Origin: Saturnia japonica
Taxonomy: Eukaryota; Arthropoda; Insecta; Lepidoptera; Saturniidae
NCBI GenBank assembly: GCA_033032175.1
Contig: CM065313.1
Location: forward strand, 15,291,327-15,355,326
Reading direction: 5' to 3'
DNA length: 64,000 nucleotides
This document shows positions 1-11,949 of the stretch, piece after piece; positions within the stretch are counted from its first letter, which is position 1, and each line of letters begins with the position of its first letter. The position numbers were made by a program, and so were the translations under genes. Below the pieces are notes generated by a model. The model was not told the origin of the DNA. It saw only the letters and a program-made list of their open reading frames with translations, and did not search any database.

Positions 1-780
1 TTGAACAATAAAAATTTAATCGTAAATTTGTGACTGTTTTGTGTTATGTCAATGTATCCTTTTTATTGGATATTCTCATAGGTTATTCTACAGTACACAG
101 AACTACACAGTACACTAAATTTTATAACATGTGTTTGTCACACTTGACAAATTGAATTGAATTGACATGCTTACATAGGCAGAAAGCCAAAAATATAAAT
201 AATAATACAAATTTATTCATTTACCAAATTTATGTACAGATGATCAAACTGCGAAGGTTTTCCTAAACCACAATTAATAAAACAAAGTAGGCATGCGAAG
301 TTCACTGCAAAACTATAATATTTTACAATAAAGATTTCTTGTAACATAAACATTTTAAAAAGCCATACCAAATCGTTACAAAAGTATTACCATATAACCT
401 TTGACAATTACAACAGAACTTGTTAGCTTGTACAAACGAAATGTAAGTACTACCTACTGTACTACTCACAAAATATTATTATGGGGCCATATCTTCTGGT
501 GTCTTGCTTAATGTATATTATTTTACCATAACTCGTGCATTTATAAATCAAAATTATCATTGGCATTCTAAATATGGTATATATATAATTCAATAAAATT
601 AAAGTGTTTGTTTGAAAGTATATACTTCCATAGCATTAAAATGTTAAATGATAACATGTATATTATGCGAAGGAGCTCTGTGAGAAAAAATATTGCGACA
701 AGTATTATTACAAATGCTAAAGTAGGCTCACTATGCAGTCGAATGATGATGAAATTTTATAGAAATAAGGAAACCGTTAT
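1..780. other. AT-rich DNA, no gene recognised
   Basis: No open frame with family resemblance, splice-site pattern or repeat structure stands out. A 78-codon frame at 608-844 runs into the transposon end at 781 and resembles nothing known to me. Confidence 0.5.
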
Positions 781-813
781 ACAAGGTGTCCAGAAAGGGT
801 ATCGGGTATTTGT
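781..813 (+). repeat. Left terminal inverted repeat of mariner-type element
   Basis: Thirty-three bases beginning 'acaaggtgtccagaaagggt' match the reverse complement of 42357-42389 without a mismatch by eye. The first base belongs to the TA target dinucleotide. Confidence 0.85.
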
Positions 814-897
814 TTTCGCGCCATATTCGAAACGGGGCGTCTAAACGGTGCGGGGAGGGGTTCGTGGCGTCCGCCATTTTGTGGAGTTTTGGTCACG

Positions 898-1312
898 ATG
901 GAATAGTACTCGGGGACGCATCGCGCATTTTGCGTACGAGCGTATTATCGTAATGGTGATTCAATAGTGACTGCTCAACGTCTCTATCGAGCGGAATATC
1001 GTACACGCCACGCGCCAAGTGACGATAGCGTTAGGAAATGGATCAGGATGTTCGAGAATACAGGTGCGACAGTTAAAATTCAAAACTCTGGTCGTCCTCG
1101 TTCAGTTCGCGATGAAGAAACAATTGAAGAAGTTGAGGCGTCGGTTCGTCAAAATCCGTCTTTATCCATCCGAAAGCGAAGCCAAGCGTTGAACATCAAA
1201 AAATCGTCTTTACATTCGATTTTAAAGAAAGACTTACATCTAAAAGCCTATAAAATTCAATTGGTTCAATAATTGAAGGATACGGACTATGCTAATCGAC
1301 TGAATTTTGCGA
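898..1312 (+). pseudogene. Transposase N-terminus, broken by stops
   Basis: The natural start is probably the ATG at 898. From there the frame runs into the helix-turn-helix region found in the second copy ('TAQRLYRAEYRTRHAPSDDS' at about 967-1026). A TAG at codon 3 (904-906) and a TAA at 1270-1272 interrupt it. The second stop is a single G-to-T change relative to the copy at 41220-42281, which has GAA there. The GRPR motif between the two DNA-binding helix-turn-helix units is present. No catalytic residues remain, so the fragment cannot encode an active transposase. Confidence 0.8.
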
Positions 1313-3068
1313 GAAATAAAATAAAATTTGTCCTGGATAACTCAAGTAAACAGTCTGTTTTACTTTTAGTAAACATGATACATTTTACCTTAATAGGGAA
1401 CCATAATCTTCATTTTCAATTTCTGCATCACAATACTGTGTCATTAATATTGGTGAAACCGTCAATTTTATAGAAGATCGAAGCTAAATAATATGAACGA
1501 ATGATAGGCATTCATGTGGGCATACATCCGAGGGCGAATGCGGCTTAATGCGTTTACAATAGTAGGTAGACACAATCGAGCTGAGTTTGCTTGACCTGTT
1601 GCTAAAACTGAATGTGAGCTAAAATTACTATTTGAACACTGAGCTATTTAATGGAGCAACGCGTTATATTTATTTCAAACATGCTCCAAATTCTGAAATT
1701 TTAATCAGTATTTAAGGTTATGAAACATATTATGTGTATAAATAATAACAAAGAGGATTTTTCTTAGAAAAAAGTGGAATTAATAGATAAGAAATAAATA
1801 ATCTTGACACATATATGGCACGAGATTATATATTCATATCTGGATTTAAATTTTAAAGCACTTCCTCAGTCATATGACAAAGTAATTATGCTAGGTCTGT
1901 TTTACTTCATATCTGTGTTATTAAGACTCTCTGACCCAATATTCATTAATGCCAATCAAAAGTTAGTTGATTCATCTACACTGCTCCCTAACAAATCCGC
2001 TTCATACTATGTGTTAGATCATACCCCAATCTTATCGACCGAGCACTGAATATGACGACAAAGCGAAGTCTAGAAACTTTAAGCTTCGTTCAGTTAGGAC
2101 CGACATTATTATGGAATCGGGCATATAACCAAAGATTTTAGAGTTCAGCTCTATCATTTTAGAAAAATGGAAAAGTTTAGACACATCGTAGACGTATTTT
2201 TTCTTATAACACTCTTTTAGCTACTGGAGGATGACAGTTAGCTCTTTGTACTATATCTTGTACAAATTTAGTTTTTAACTAAATCTTACATATTTTACTT
2301 CTATGTATTTAGTGATAGAATGTCATTCGAGCTCACTAAATAGAGAATGATATTCAATAGTCTTTCTTTAAGCTCTAAACAGTGGCTTTTGATTAAGTTA
2401 TTGGTCGGGTCTGAGGTTAAGTTAAGAAGAAGCACTACAATACCAAAATGAAATCTAAATCTGTTATAATAATCTCGACGATTAGATTTTCATAACTTCG
2501 TCAATATATTGGATATTCTGAGCTCTCTTGACTGTGTTACATCCCTGCAAACGTTGAACTTTGCAGTACCTATATAAAACAAATGAAGGCAATGGATTTA
2601 ATTTACTACCTAACTTACTAAAAGTTTGCCACTTAAATCCAAATCTCTTATAATTGAATTTGTTTGTTTTTCATAATGCAATCATTGTAAACACAAACGA
2701 TTGAATCAAAAGTAAACGTACAACATTTCAAGTTTTTATGTTTCTGTAAATCGTTGCAAACACCCACTGCTATTGTACCTGAATCATATTAAAGAGCTAA
2801 TAAAATTTACAGCTTTACTCAACCTGAAAGCTTATATTTTTGAGATCTCAAACTGAATGATTAAGAAGATGGATGTCTATTTTTATAATAACTTTTTTAA
2901 TATATGTTGATGTATATTGCGACAATATTTTAAAAACGATACAAAGTCAAGTCTAATTATTTCCACAACTCGAAAGGATTTAAATAGTACAACTGACGCC
3001 TTCTACACATACGATATTCAACTATAAACTGCCAGTGAAGCGAGGTAAGGTATTTAAACGAGACTAAT
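1313..3068. other. AT-rich DNA, no gene recognised
   Basis: Only short unrelated open frames such as 1804-2049 are present. I see no conserved motif, strong splice signals or clear repeat. Confidence 0.45.
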
Positions 3069-3178
3069 GTTTTTTTTTTACTACTACACTACACTGACTA
3101 CACTACACTGTTAGCCTTAGGAGCCCTAAAGCCGCTGCGGCTTTTACAGCTTCACCGGACTTGGAGTGAGACTAAAGT
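3069..3178 (-). repeat. LINE 3'-tail fragment, minus strand
   Basis: A T-run at about 3069-3078 (poly-A on the minus strand) is followed by 'gttagccttaggagcccta' and 'gctgcggcttttacagcttc'. The same block lies next to an A/T run at 7390-7485, 50870-50962 and 55211-55440. Always sitting beside poly-A identifies it as the 3' end of a non-LTR retrotransposon. The 7.4-kb copy follows Jockey-like coding sequence. Confidence 0.6.
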
Positions 3179-5910
3179 TCTGTGCTTGTGTTTTTATGTT
3201 AAGTGACAAGCAGGTCCACCATCGAACGGTGCACATGTTTATATCACTTGCTTAGTATGTAGCATTTCAATAAAAAAAATGAAATTTAAACTTCATTAAA
3301 GCTTCTGTGTCTGTAAAAACTACAACATTTATTATAACAGGTTAGCGTTTGAAGACGGTTAAGCGCTAAGCGGAGAAGTCCTGTAAGACACCCAAGTTCA
3401 TCTACTGATAAACTATTATATTATCGACAGATTTTCCACTAAAGTGTGGTCGCTAGTATACACTTTGTAATCATATTTTGATTGTTACTTTCTGATATTT
3501 TCGTCCCAAAATTAGGACGCATTACTCCACACCCATCATCGCTTTGATGAAAAAAATATTTCTCTCTAATATTAAATATTAGAGCGAACAGTAACACCGG
3601 CATCACTTGTAGAGCTATCAGCGAAATAAAAATGTTTGTATTACGACACTTAATTCGTCTTATATAGAAATATCCAAGACTTGACAGTACAAAAATGACT
3701 CGAAGCAACAGGTCTAAACGTTTTACTTATTCAGTGTGCTTACTTAGTATTCTTTTTAACTTCATACGCAGCTACCGTGTCTTGAATAAAAGCAACATAG
3801 TCCCTGTGTCCAGGAACAAACACAGATATTTGTGAAGCTGACAGACATCTATTAATTGTTTTAATATTGAAGCCTGTTATGAAATAACTATCTCCACATT
3901 TTTCTTTTTATTATAAAAAAAAATTCAATCCATAGATTTCATCAACATACAACGATTATGATCCATAATTAAATATATCATAACTAAATATCTAAATAAT
4001 AATACACAGAGTATTATGACATAAAGACATAAATATGAAAATAAATAATATTATTCCAAAATATTTCGAATTTTCTAAACATTCAAATAAACAATAACCT
4101 GATGAGTGAAATGAATCTAAAGAAACAGAATTTATACAAACTAGAATAGAATGTAGTATATATATATAACGAACGTAATACTGCGAGTTGACAGTATGTT
4201 TAAAAATTAAAGTTAATTATTAATTAATATTGGTCTATTGACGAAAAGCCTGAAACAACATAAGTCTGGAAAACATTTGTTTATTTAAATAATTTTTCCT
4301 TTTAAATATTTTTTTCTTGTATTTTTCACATACACAGTTAACCACAAAGTTAAGCGTTATCACATTTAAAAAAAAGTTTATTAGGTTATTTTGTGATATG
4401 CGAGTCTAAAATTATTAATACTAAGCGTTGTAATAGTGGCTTCAAAATTATGCTGAAAATTTTTCATAACTGAAATTCTGGTAAAGCAAACTTTTCATAT
4501 AATACCTTAATAACCTAAATTTTATTTATTGAATAATGATTTCACGCCGCGTTTTTGTGGCGTATATTTTATTTAGATAAAATAACATTTTTATATTACT
4601 TTTAAATGTGTGATAATGAATCAATATTAATTATCGGGTGTTATTTTCAACATATAATATAAAGTGTTTAAAACAATTTTCTCAAAGTTGTGTACTCCCG
4701 AATTCCGACTAAATATTAAGAAATTGCTATTTAACCATTTTTAGCTTAAATAGTAATGTATTGTACACGACCTCGCTTATAAAACACAATCTAATTGAAA
4801 TAAAATACAATCTGTTTATTATTCATTTATTTTAGTGACTGCAATGTAGTAATTTATAAGTTATAGATTTGTGGGAAGAACTATCCGACATCTCTAGATC
4901 ATATTGTTCACAGCTATCATATCATAGATAATAGCGTCTATAGAACAATATAATAAATTCGCTTAGTGAATGAAATACGACTACCATGGTGTCTGGACAA
5001 TGGAATATAATATCATAAGAATATCGCTATAAACGTCAGACCCACATTCATTCGTTCGAGATGCGTGATCATAATTTACAGAGCTCTGTCTGTGAACAAT
5101 GATGTTATATTTCTGATCACGTACAAGCGGCAGTGGTTATAATAATAAGACGATATTACACTAAATATTACTTTAATAAAAAAATCATATATTTTCAATT
5201 TTTTATAGGTTATCTATATTAAAAATTACACCTAATCTAAATTTATATTATAAAGCTCACGAAATTGTTTTGTTTGTTTGTTTGATCGCGCTAATGTCTT
5301 GAACTACCGGGCAATTTTTTAAATTATTTTTGTATGTTATCTCAGACACTTTTGTCCAATTTAAAATATGCACAACATTAGCGTAGGGCACAAGAGATTG
5401 AAGTTCCTGCGATAGAGCAGACGCACCTCTTGTGTGAACGTGTTCAACTAAAACCTAAACGCAACCGGATGTTGGTTCAATTGCTCTCTTTCAAAAAAGT
5501 CCGACAGTACATTAAGAACTAGGTGGTGGTGGGCTTTAGTAGTGTAGGGCAATCACAATGGATCTTATTGGTTGCAATGACATTGGACTGTATAAGCCTG
5601 CATAACCCCCATTTGGACTAATTACAATAATAATACATAGTACCTACTTGTCAAGCATCAAAATAAACGAAGTAAATAAATTATCAAAAAACAAGAGATA
5701 AGAATAGTAATTTCATAAGTAAAAAGCAACCGCTCGCGAATATAAATAATAATAATAATGAAATATAGTCTATAGCCCTCGGGATTAATGTAGCTTCCTA
5801 TTAATTAACGGATTTTAGGATTGGATCATTAGTTCCGTGTATTATTACCTCCTACAAACATATTCACAAACTTTCGCCACGAAGTTACTTATCGCGCGTT
5901 TGGCAGATGG
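3179..5910. other. AT-rich DNA, no gene recognised
   Basis: No frame here has recognisable protein similarity. There are only small low-complexity patches, such as the TA run at 4156-4167. Confidence 0.45.
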
Positions 5911-6075
5911 GACCGACACTAAAAAGAGACAAACATACACATATATACGATTTTCAAGACTATGTCGTCGTGTATTTCAACCGTCGTCGAATTGGCCAAG
6001 CTGTGTGATGGCTAGACTTGTACGCACTGTTGTGTATAGTACAAGTGGTCAATAGTTCGACTTCCACTGATTATT
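5911..6075 (+). repeat. tRNA-like SINE, copy 1
   Basis: This copy shares its layout with 32433-32610 and the minus-strand copy at 28237-28493. It starts with 'ctaaaaagagacaaacata', then has an A-box-like 'tggccaagctgtg' (about 5992) and a B-box-like 'agttcgacttcc' (about 6055). The two boxes are about 60 bp apart, as in an RNA polymerase III internal promoter. It is not a functional tRNA because there is no acceptor-stem pairing. Confidence 0.6.
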
Positions 6076-6106
6076 ATTAAACTCCATTATTAGAAATGAC
6101 CGAGTC

Positions 6107-7235
6107 ACCCAAGGAGGCGGCACCCTCATTTAATACAAACGTTCACTATACTGTATGCGAATTGACCCTCCCGAACTTACCAATTTGGAAGTTTCTATAT
6201 GTAGACTAGGTATGACTGACCACCCGTCAATCATAATCGTATCCGCATATCCATCACCATCGAAAAGACTCCTCCGGTCCGATCTGGAGGCACTCTTTTC
6301 ACTCGGTCCCTCCGTAATCATAGCAGGCGACCTCAACAGCGGTCACACTTGCTTTAACAGTTAGAGAGACTCCCGTAACGGGAGTATACTCGATCAGTTA
6401 TGCAATGACATGAACTTTGACGTGTTAGCTCCCTCCGAACCCACCCACTTTCAAGATCACTGTCGTCCGACAGTCCTTGATGTGGCTCTATTGAAAGGTA
6501 TCGAGCTTCGGTTACAACTTTTAGAAGTCGTACACGAACTCGACTCCGATCACCGCTCGGTCATCCTCCGACTAGGACATCCCTCCGATCATAGTCCTCC
6601 GTCCGTCCAGGTGGTTGACTACGCGAAACTCAAACATTTACTCGCAGACAGGCCGTCCTCGGACAGCCTAGATAGGGTCCCTGACGTACTGCAGTCGGCC
6701 GCAGACACCGACTTAGCGATCGATTCCCTCGTCGACCACCTCCAGGTCAGCATCAGAGAGGCCTCGAGAGAGGTCAAAACGGTGAGCGATCGCCACTTTA
6801 TACTCCCTGCCGACCTGCGAGCGTTAAAGACGGAAAAGAACGCCGCGACACGCGCTCATGACTCATTCCCGTCCAGGGAAAACTGCGCACGGTTACGCGT
6901 ATTACAAAGAGAGTTCAAAGTTCGCATCACTGAATACAGAGGTCACAGCTGGGACAACCTCGTAGAGGGTCTCCAACCGTCCCATCTCACATACTGGAAG
7001 TTAGCCAGATCATTAAAAATAGAACACTCCTCCCAACTACCACCCCTCGAAAGAGGCCCGGGCCTCCCACTCGCGTTCGATAGCGAAGACAAAGCGGAGT
7101 GTCTTGCCGCAAGCTTGAAGAGCCAGTGCTCTCCAAACTGCGACAACATAGATGCCGTACATGTCAACACAATCGAATCCTCGGTACAGGAACTCAGTTC
7201 CGTCCTGATCCTCCCAGGAGGAAGGAACATGTATA
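6107..7235 (+). pseudogene. Jockey-like LINE ORF2 fragment (endonuclease domain onward)
   Basis: The translation resembles the C-terminal half of an AP-type endonuclease of Jockey-clade LINEs. It has 'IIAGDLNSGHT' (GD-N motif, about 6320), 'PTHFQDHCRPTVLDVALL' (about 6436-6490) and 'SDHRSVIL' (about 6547), then the linker ahead of the reverse transcriptase. A TAA (6131) and a TAG (6362) interrupt one otherwise continuous frame. The frame is open from 6365 to about 7249, but the last codons run into 3'UTR sequence. The whole reverse transcriptase is missing, so the copy is both 5'-truncated and internally deleted. Its codons are much more GC-rich than the surroundings, as expected for a retrotransposon relic. 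Confidence 0.75.
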
Positions 7236-7490
7236 TCTGTATATGTTAGTTTAACTCGATTTTACGGATAGGGTATTAGACAGATCGCGACTTCATTGCA
7301 ATCGCGACAACAGCCCAAGCCGAGGGCCGGCCACTTTGGCACCCTTGCGCGCTGGTTGCCCACGCTTTCGCGGCTGAGTGCCTTAAGCGCTCGCCCCCAA
7401 GCCCGGTAAAGTTGTAAAAGCCGCAGCGGCTCTGTTTTTGGATAGGGTCCCTAAGGCTAACAGCAAGGTCAGACAAAAAAAAAATTAAAA
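7216..7490 (+). repeat. 3'UTR and poly-A tail of the Jockey-like LINE
   Basis: After the coding fragment comes a GC-rich 3' region containing 'ccgcagcggctctg' and 'gggtccctaaggctaacag', ending in an A-run at about 7476-7484. The reverse complement of the whole block matches 55211-55465. Shorter versions occur at 3069-3178 and 50870-50962. Confidence 0.7.
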
Positions 7491-8329
7491 AAAATTAATT
7501 AAACTCATTTCTTTTTTAGTTTTTGGTCATAAAATAATGAGAAAAAATGTTTCTTTATGTTATTGTAAAAATATAAACAAATTATAATGTTCAAATTATA
7601 ATAATCAGTAACATTAATTCAATTTTATTACCTTTTTTTAATCGTTCCACCACCATTTCTTCGTTGTGTTTATTATTTAATCATCTTAATCTATATAAAT
7701 AAAACAAAGTATAAAAGATTTTGATTTAAAAAAAATGTTTTACTAGTTAGATACTTGGTCCTTATCTAAAAAAAATATATCATGATGTCTTCATTTAAAA
7801 AAAAAGTTAGAGCGATGTATTTTCTTACCGTGGAGAAGTGCTAATTATAATATTAGTATAGATTAACCAGTACAAAGTGCCAGTGCATAATATAAAGCGA
7901 AAGGAACTTTGTTCCTACCGGGTGTCCCACGAAACCTCTCGAGTTTTTTGCATTAGTAAATAGATACCGCAGAAATAGTCAATTTCTTTGAGCGAAGTCG
8001 TTGATACAACAAGCGATTTCATTCTAATGTAGTAACTCTTTGCAATCTTTACACAGGTCGGATAAAAAAATAAACTCCATCATTGAAATTCTTTCAAAGA
8101 ATTTCTCCCCAAGGGGTTTGTATAATCATGCTCTTTGAAGACTGCTTGTTTAAATAGGACTCTAAACAAGTTAAACTTTCATGTGAATAAAATGGAATTG
8201 TAAAGTTTGATTTGAGATGAAATAAAAGGTCGTTTTATATAGCATAAATATAGGTATTCGTATTATGATGTAGTGGAACTGTGGGATCATATTTGAATAA
8301 AATCAAACTTGGACTTTTAGTAATATTTG
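7491..8329. other. AT-rich DNA with a SINE 3' fragment
   Basis: Positions 7886-7945 ('aaaggaactttgttcctacc', 'gggtgtcccacga') match the 3' part of the SINE at 28237-28300. The rest is AT-rich and unassigned. Confidence 0.5.
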
Positions 8330-8995
8330 TATACTGGCTCTTCCCGCGGCTTCACTCGCGTATCATTTAAAAGAAATCACTGATTGATGATTTATAATAC
8401 TTCAGTACAGACATTTTTATCAGGCGGCCTGGGTTTTATGCCTATGCGTCACATCGCACCGCTCGTTCGTACCACTATTATTATAGTTATAGACCGGAGC
8501 GGAGTGTTGAATTATTTCAATTTTCAAAGAGCAAAGTTTATCTTCATAAAATTATCTTTGATGTAGCTTTTGTTTCTCAAGATTAATATGGCAAACCTAA
8601 TCACTTTTTATTTGTCAAAAAATATTTATTACAAAGTACTTTTTTTGTGTGGCATATATATTAAAAGAGATAGGCATATGGTATCGCTGACTTTTTTTAG
8701 ATGTACTAGGGACCCATATCTTTATATAACAGTATTTACCAATGATATTATAAGTAAAGACGGTATTTACGTATCGCTAACCATTACGTTAACGCACGCG
8801 GATATATTCCGACTTTCTTAACAAAAATCAATATTTAAGTTTAGCTGATAGATGTAGCCTATAACTATTATTCCTCGTGAATCTGGCCTATCAAATACAA
8901 AAATAATTTTTCGAATCCTGACTTTTTCGAATCGAAACTGATAGTTCCAGAGATTAACGTGTTTAAACAAACATAAAAACTCTTCTGCTTTATTA
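8330..8995. repeat. Dispersed lepidopteran-type repeat, copy 1
   Basis: Near its start is 'cccgcggcttcactcgcg', the hallmark end of common lepidopteran repeats. It aligns over most of its length with 15555-16185, for example 'agagataggcatatg', 'ttacgtatc.ctaaccatta' and the terminal 'gttta aacaaac'. No intact frame is present. The end 'gctttattatatt' is shared with the second copy. Confidence 0.6.
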
Positions 8996-9004
8996 TATTT
9001 TTAT

Positions 9005-9060
9005 TATTGAACTAGTTGTGCCCGCGACTTCGTCCGCGTGATATATTTCTTGTATGAAAA
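9005..9060 (+). repeat. Lepidopteran repeat end fragment
   Basis: 'gttgtgcccgcgacttcgtc' followed by 'cgcgtgata' is the typical border sequence of abundant lepidopteran repeats. Only the border is recognisable here. Confidence 0.5.
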
Positions 9061-9394
9061 ACAGCAACTAAATAAAAACCTCCCAATCTCACCTTACGGC
9101 TTTGAGAATATCCAACTAAAATCATTTTAAATGTTAACCGTCTTTAATGAAAAGCTAATTTTATCTAATAACTTAATTTTTTTCAAACCGATAATATCCA
9201 GTGAATAAAAATGCTTTATAGTAAATTATGTCTGTTTAGTGTAATTTATATAAAATCTTGATAGCGCAAGCACCATACAAAGACATCCATTGTAAAATTT
9301 TTTAATGGAATAGATATTTTTAATTATTTTAAACAATTAAAAGTAACGTTAAAATCTATCTAAAACATTTAAATATAATAAAAGCTCTCAACTA

Positions 9395-9610
9395 TCACAC
9401 TGTCGACGGTACCACCTCGACTATTATCATCTCAACTGTCAATATCTTAACGGTCACCGTCTTATCTTGAAGGTCAACGTTTTGACGGTTACTATTTCGA
9501 CTGTAACCATATCAACAATCAACAACTTGACTGTAACCGTCTCGACTACCACGACCTCGATTATCACCATCTTATCGGTCTCCATGTCATCTCGACGGTC
9601 ACCCTGACTT
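9395..9610. repeat. Degenerate 15-bp minisatellite
   Basis: Units such as 'cttaacggtcaccgt', 'ttcgactgtaaccat', 'cttgactgtaaccgt' and 'ctcgattatcaccat' repeat with period 15, with a few longer units. Because 15 is a multiple of 3, the minus strand stays open over 9454-9639 as a valine/threonine-rich five-residue repeat. There is no sign that this is a gene. Confidence 0.75.
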
Positions 9611-9639
9611 TTAGCATCCTTCAATGATAACCATTTCAT

Positions 9640-11600
9640 AATACAATTTTAATGCTGCAGCTGTCACATTTGTATCTTTTCACTTTGTTTCACTAAATAT
9701 TTTCTATATATTACAAAATTACGTATAAATACATTATTTTTTATATGTTTACCTATAACGTAAATGCAATTTATAGACCATACAAATGAACATACGTGTA
9801 AAAATGTATCTAATGTACCTTCAGACTAAAACTACACTCACACCAAATTTCATTTAATTTGGTCCAGTACTTTTTACGTGATTGGCGTTCAAAAATACCG
9901 ACAGACAAAAATTTCAAAACTTTCGAAATGTGTTCTGTCCATTATTCTAAACTCCCCATTATTTTTTCTCAAATATCTTCAATGTACAGATTCCGACTCT
10001 TTACTGTTTTATTTATACCTACCAATTATATAAAGAGGAAAGACTTGATTTTTAGTTTTTTTTTTTGTTTGTAATCTATAAACTCAAAAACTACTAGACC
10101 GATTAAAAAAATCTTTCACCACTATAAAGCTACAGTATCAGAGAGTAACATAGGCTATAATATAATTTGAACAGTTAATTAATTCCTCACAAAAATATCG
10201 ATAGTTTTACACAAAGTATAAAAAATTGCCTACACGTGTACGTTGGCGATGTTTGTCGATAGATAAGTATAATATAATTATAGTATACAGTATAAGGTTT
10301 GATTTATTGTAGGACTAGCGTCTCATCTGAATGACTTACAGAAAACTTTGAAACTGAGAACCGTCAATCTACGGCTTTATCATGATGCTTTCCTGGATAG
10401 CAAGGACACGACAAATTCATCTGACTGGATCACAACCATCACACATCAGGTGAAAATTTCGACATAGTAGCACGCCTAGGCGTGTCACGTTCTGGGATCA
10501 GCAAGTGTATATTCAGTAATCAAGTGGGGTAGTACGGATCTACACCCGAATGGATCGCGACCGTCATGTTGATCAGTCCGTCAAACTTACTCTCTTTTTA
10601 TCAGACTTAAAAAAAAGGAAGCGAGGACTGGCAGTGGCTTACCCATATCTCGGTGGTCGCCGTTGGTTTTGGATAAGATTATACTGTGCTTACCAACAAG
10701 TACACTGCCGTCATTTTGCTACTGTAAAAAAGCATACGCTAAGTCTCCGTAAAGAATTCGAACCCACGTCGAAGCGTTGTCTGATCAAGCTATCACTGAT
10801 ACATCTTCTCTTCAAATAATCATAAAATTGCAAACGATGAAAAATGTACCGATCAGCAACCAGAACCTTAGGCAAAGTAAACATTTAAAACGCTGATAAA
10901 TATTTTACGTACAAAGCTAAGTTCTGGGAGAATGCTTTAAGACTGGGGTACTCAAACAGTGGATCAGGAATTCAGGAGAATTTTAGCTGCAATGACGGTT
11001 CTGTGGTAGCGTGTATGGACATCGCGTCGAACATCACTTAAGTTCGAATCCTTGCAATGAGCCTGAGCTTTCGGTGTAGGAAAACATTGTGTTGAAACCA
11101 TAGAATTCTAGTAAGGCTTTTTCTAATGCTAATTTAAGTTCTAATGCTACCACCTTCAAGTTGAAAATTCGTTGCCAAACAACTGAGCGTGTTATCATTT
11201 TGGTCCACATAGTCACTTGACATTAGATGAGATTGTAATCAAAGGCTAAACCTGTAAAGAATGAAAAATATTATAAAATACTTTAAAAATCTTACGGCAG
11301 CATCAGACGAAGCTTTTTTCTTTTATATCTGAAAAGAAACATCCGCGTTTGAGAGAAATAGTTATTCAGTTAACTTGATTGTTTAAATCTACTTATTTAT
11401 GTGAGACAAAATGTTCAAAAACGAAAATAATAAAATCTAAGTAACGCAATCGTCTAAGCGAATACTTTTCATAATTACTGTTGGCACTTAGTAACCAGAT
11501 GCCGGCCTAAGAAACATACGCGACTGATATAAAGTATCACGCATCAACACCTTCATTTTGTACATGCAACATTTAATTTTCAATTATAATAAAAACTCAA
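9640..11600. other. Unassigned intergenic or intronic DNA
   Basis: An 89-codon frame at 10550-10819 and others have no family resemblance. No repeat structure was recognised. Confidence 0.4.
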
Positions 11601-11639
11601 TAGTAGATTGGCAGTCCATCACTTGTTGCCTGAATATTT

Positions 11640-11945
11640 AGTTGTAGAACGCGATGCGATGCTCATGTTTTACTTTATGAGAATGCATCGAAAAGTTTGT
11701 GCCGTAGAGATTCACGTTGGGCGGGCGTCTCGGTCCGGGAGAGGCTGCGGCGGCACGGCCCGCCCAGTGGTAGCTCAACCGTCGATCCGAGCGCACGGGC
11801 GCCGCGCACGCACTCCACGCAATCCGCAACCCGCAACCCGCCGGTACGCGACACAAATACACGCATGCAACCTTACCCGACCGCCCCCTTTGCCTCCCCC
11901 ACCCATCCGGTACACCACCCACTGTCCAACTATCCTCTAACCAGG
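11640..11945. promoter_or_regulatory. GC- and CpG-rich block, possible promoter or first exon
   Basis: About 300 bases of GC-rich, CpG-rich sequence sit abruptly in AT-rich DNA. Frames are open on both strands (plus 11608-11940, minus 11638-11922), as base composition alone would give, and none resembles a known protein. On the plus strand the block ends in a donor-like 'ctaaccag|gtggat' at about 11943. On the minus strand 'gg|gtaagg' at about 11880 could also be a donor. It could be a 5' exon or promoter of the plus-strand gene at 27-29.5 kb, but that link is only inference. Confidence 0.3.
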
Positions 11946-11949
11946 TGGA

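Larger units (their letters stand above)
781..1312 (+). mobile_element. Mariner-type (DD41D-like) DNA transposon, 5' half only
   Basis: The left end starts at a TA dinucleotide (780-781) and carries a terminal inverted repeat at 781-813 that is the exact reverse complement of the right end of a second copy at 42357-42389. The transposase start and two N-terminal helix-turn-helix regions follow. Near-identity with the second copy stops at about 1312, in the codons before the first catalytic aspartate, and the sequence after that is unrelated. The DDE catalytic domain and right terminal repeat are therefore missing. This copy has the transposon 5' end that the copy at 41265-42388 lacks, so together the two define nearly the whole element. 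Confidence 0.85.

Noticed and set aside
9395..9610. CRISPR-like array
   Set aside because: Contiguous 15-bp degenerate units without spacers in a eukaryotic context; a minisatellite.
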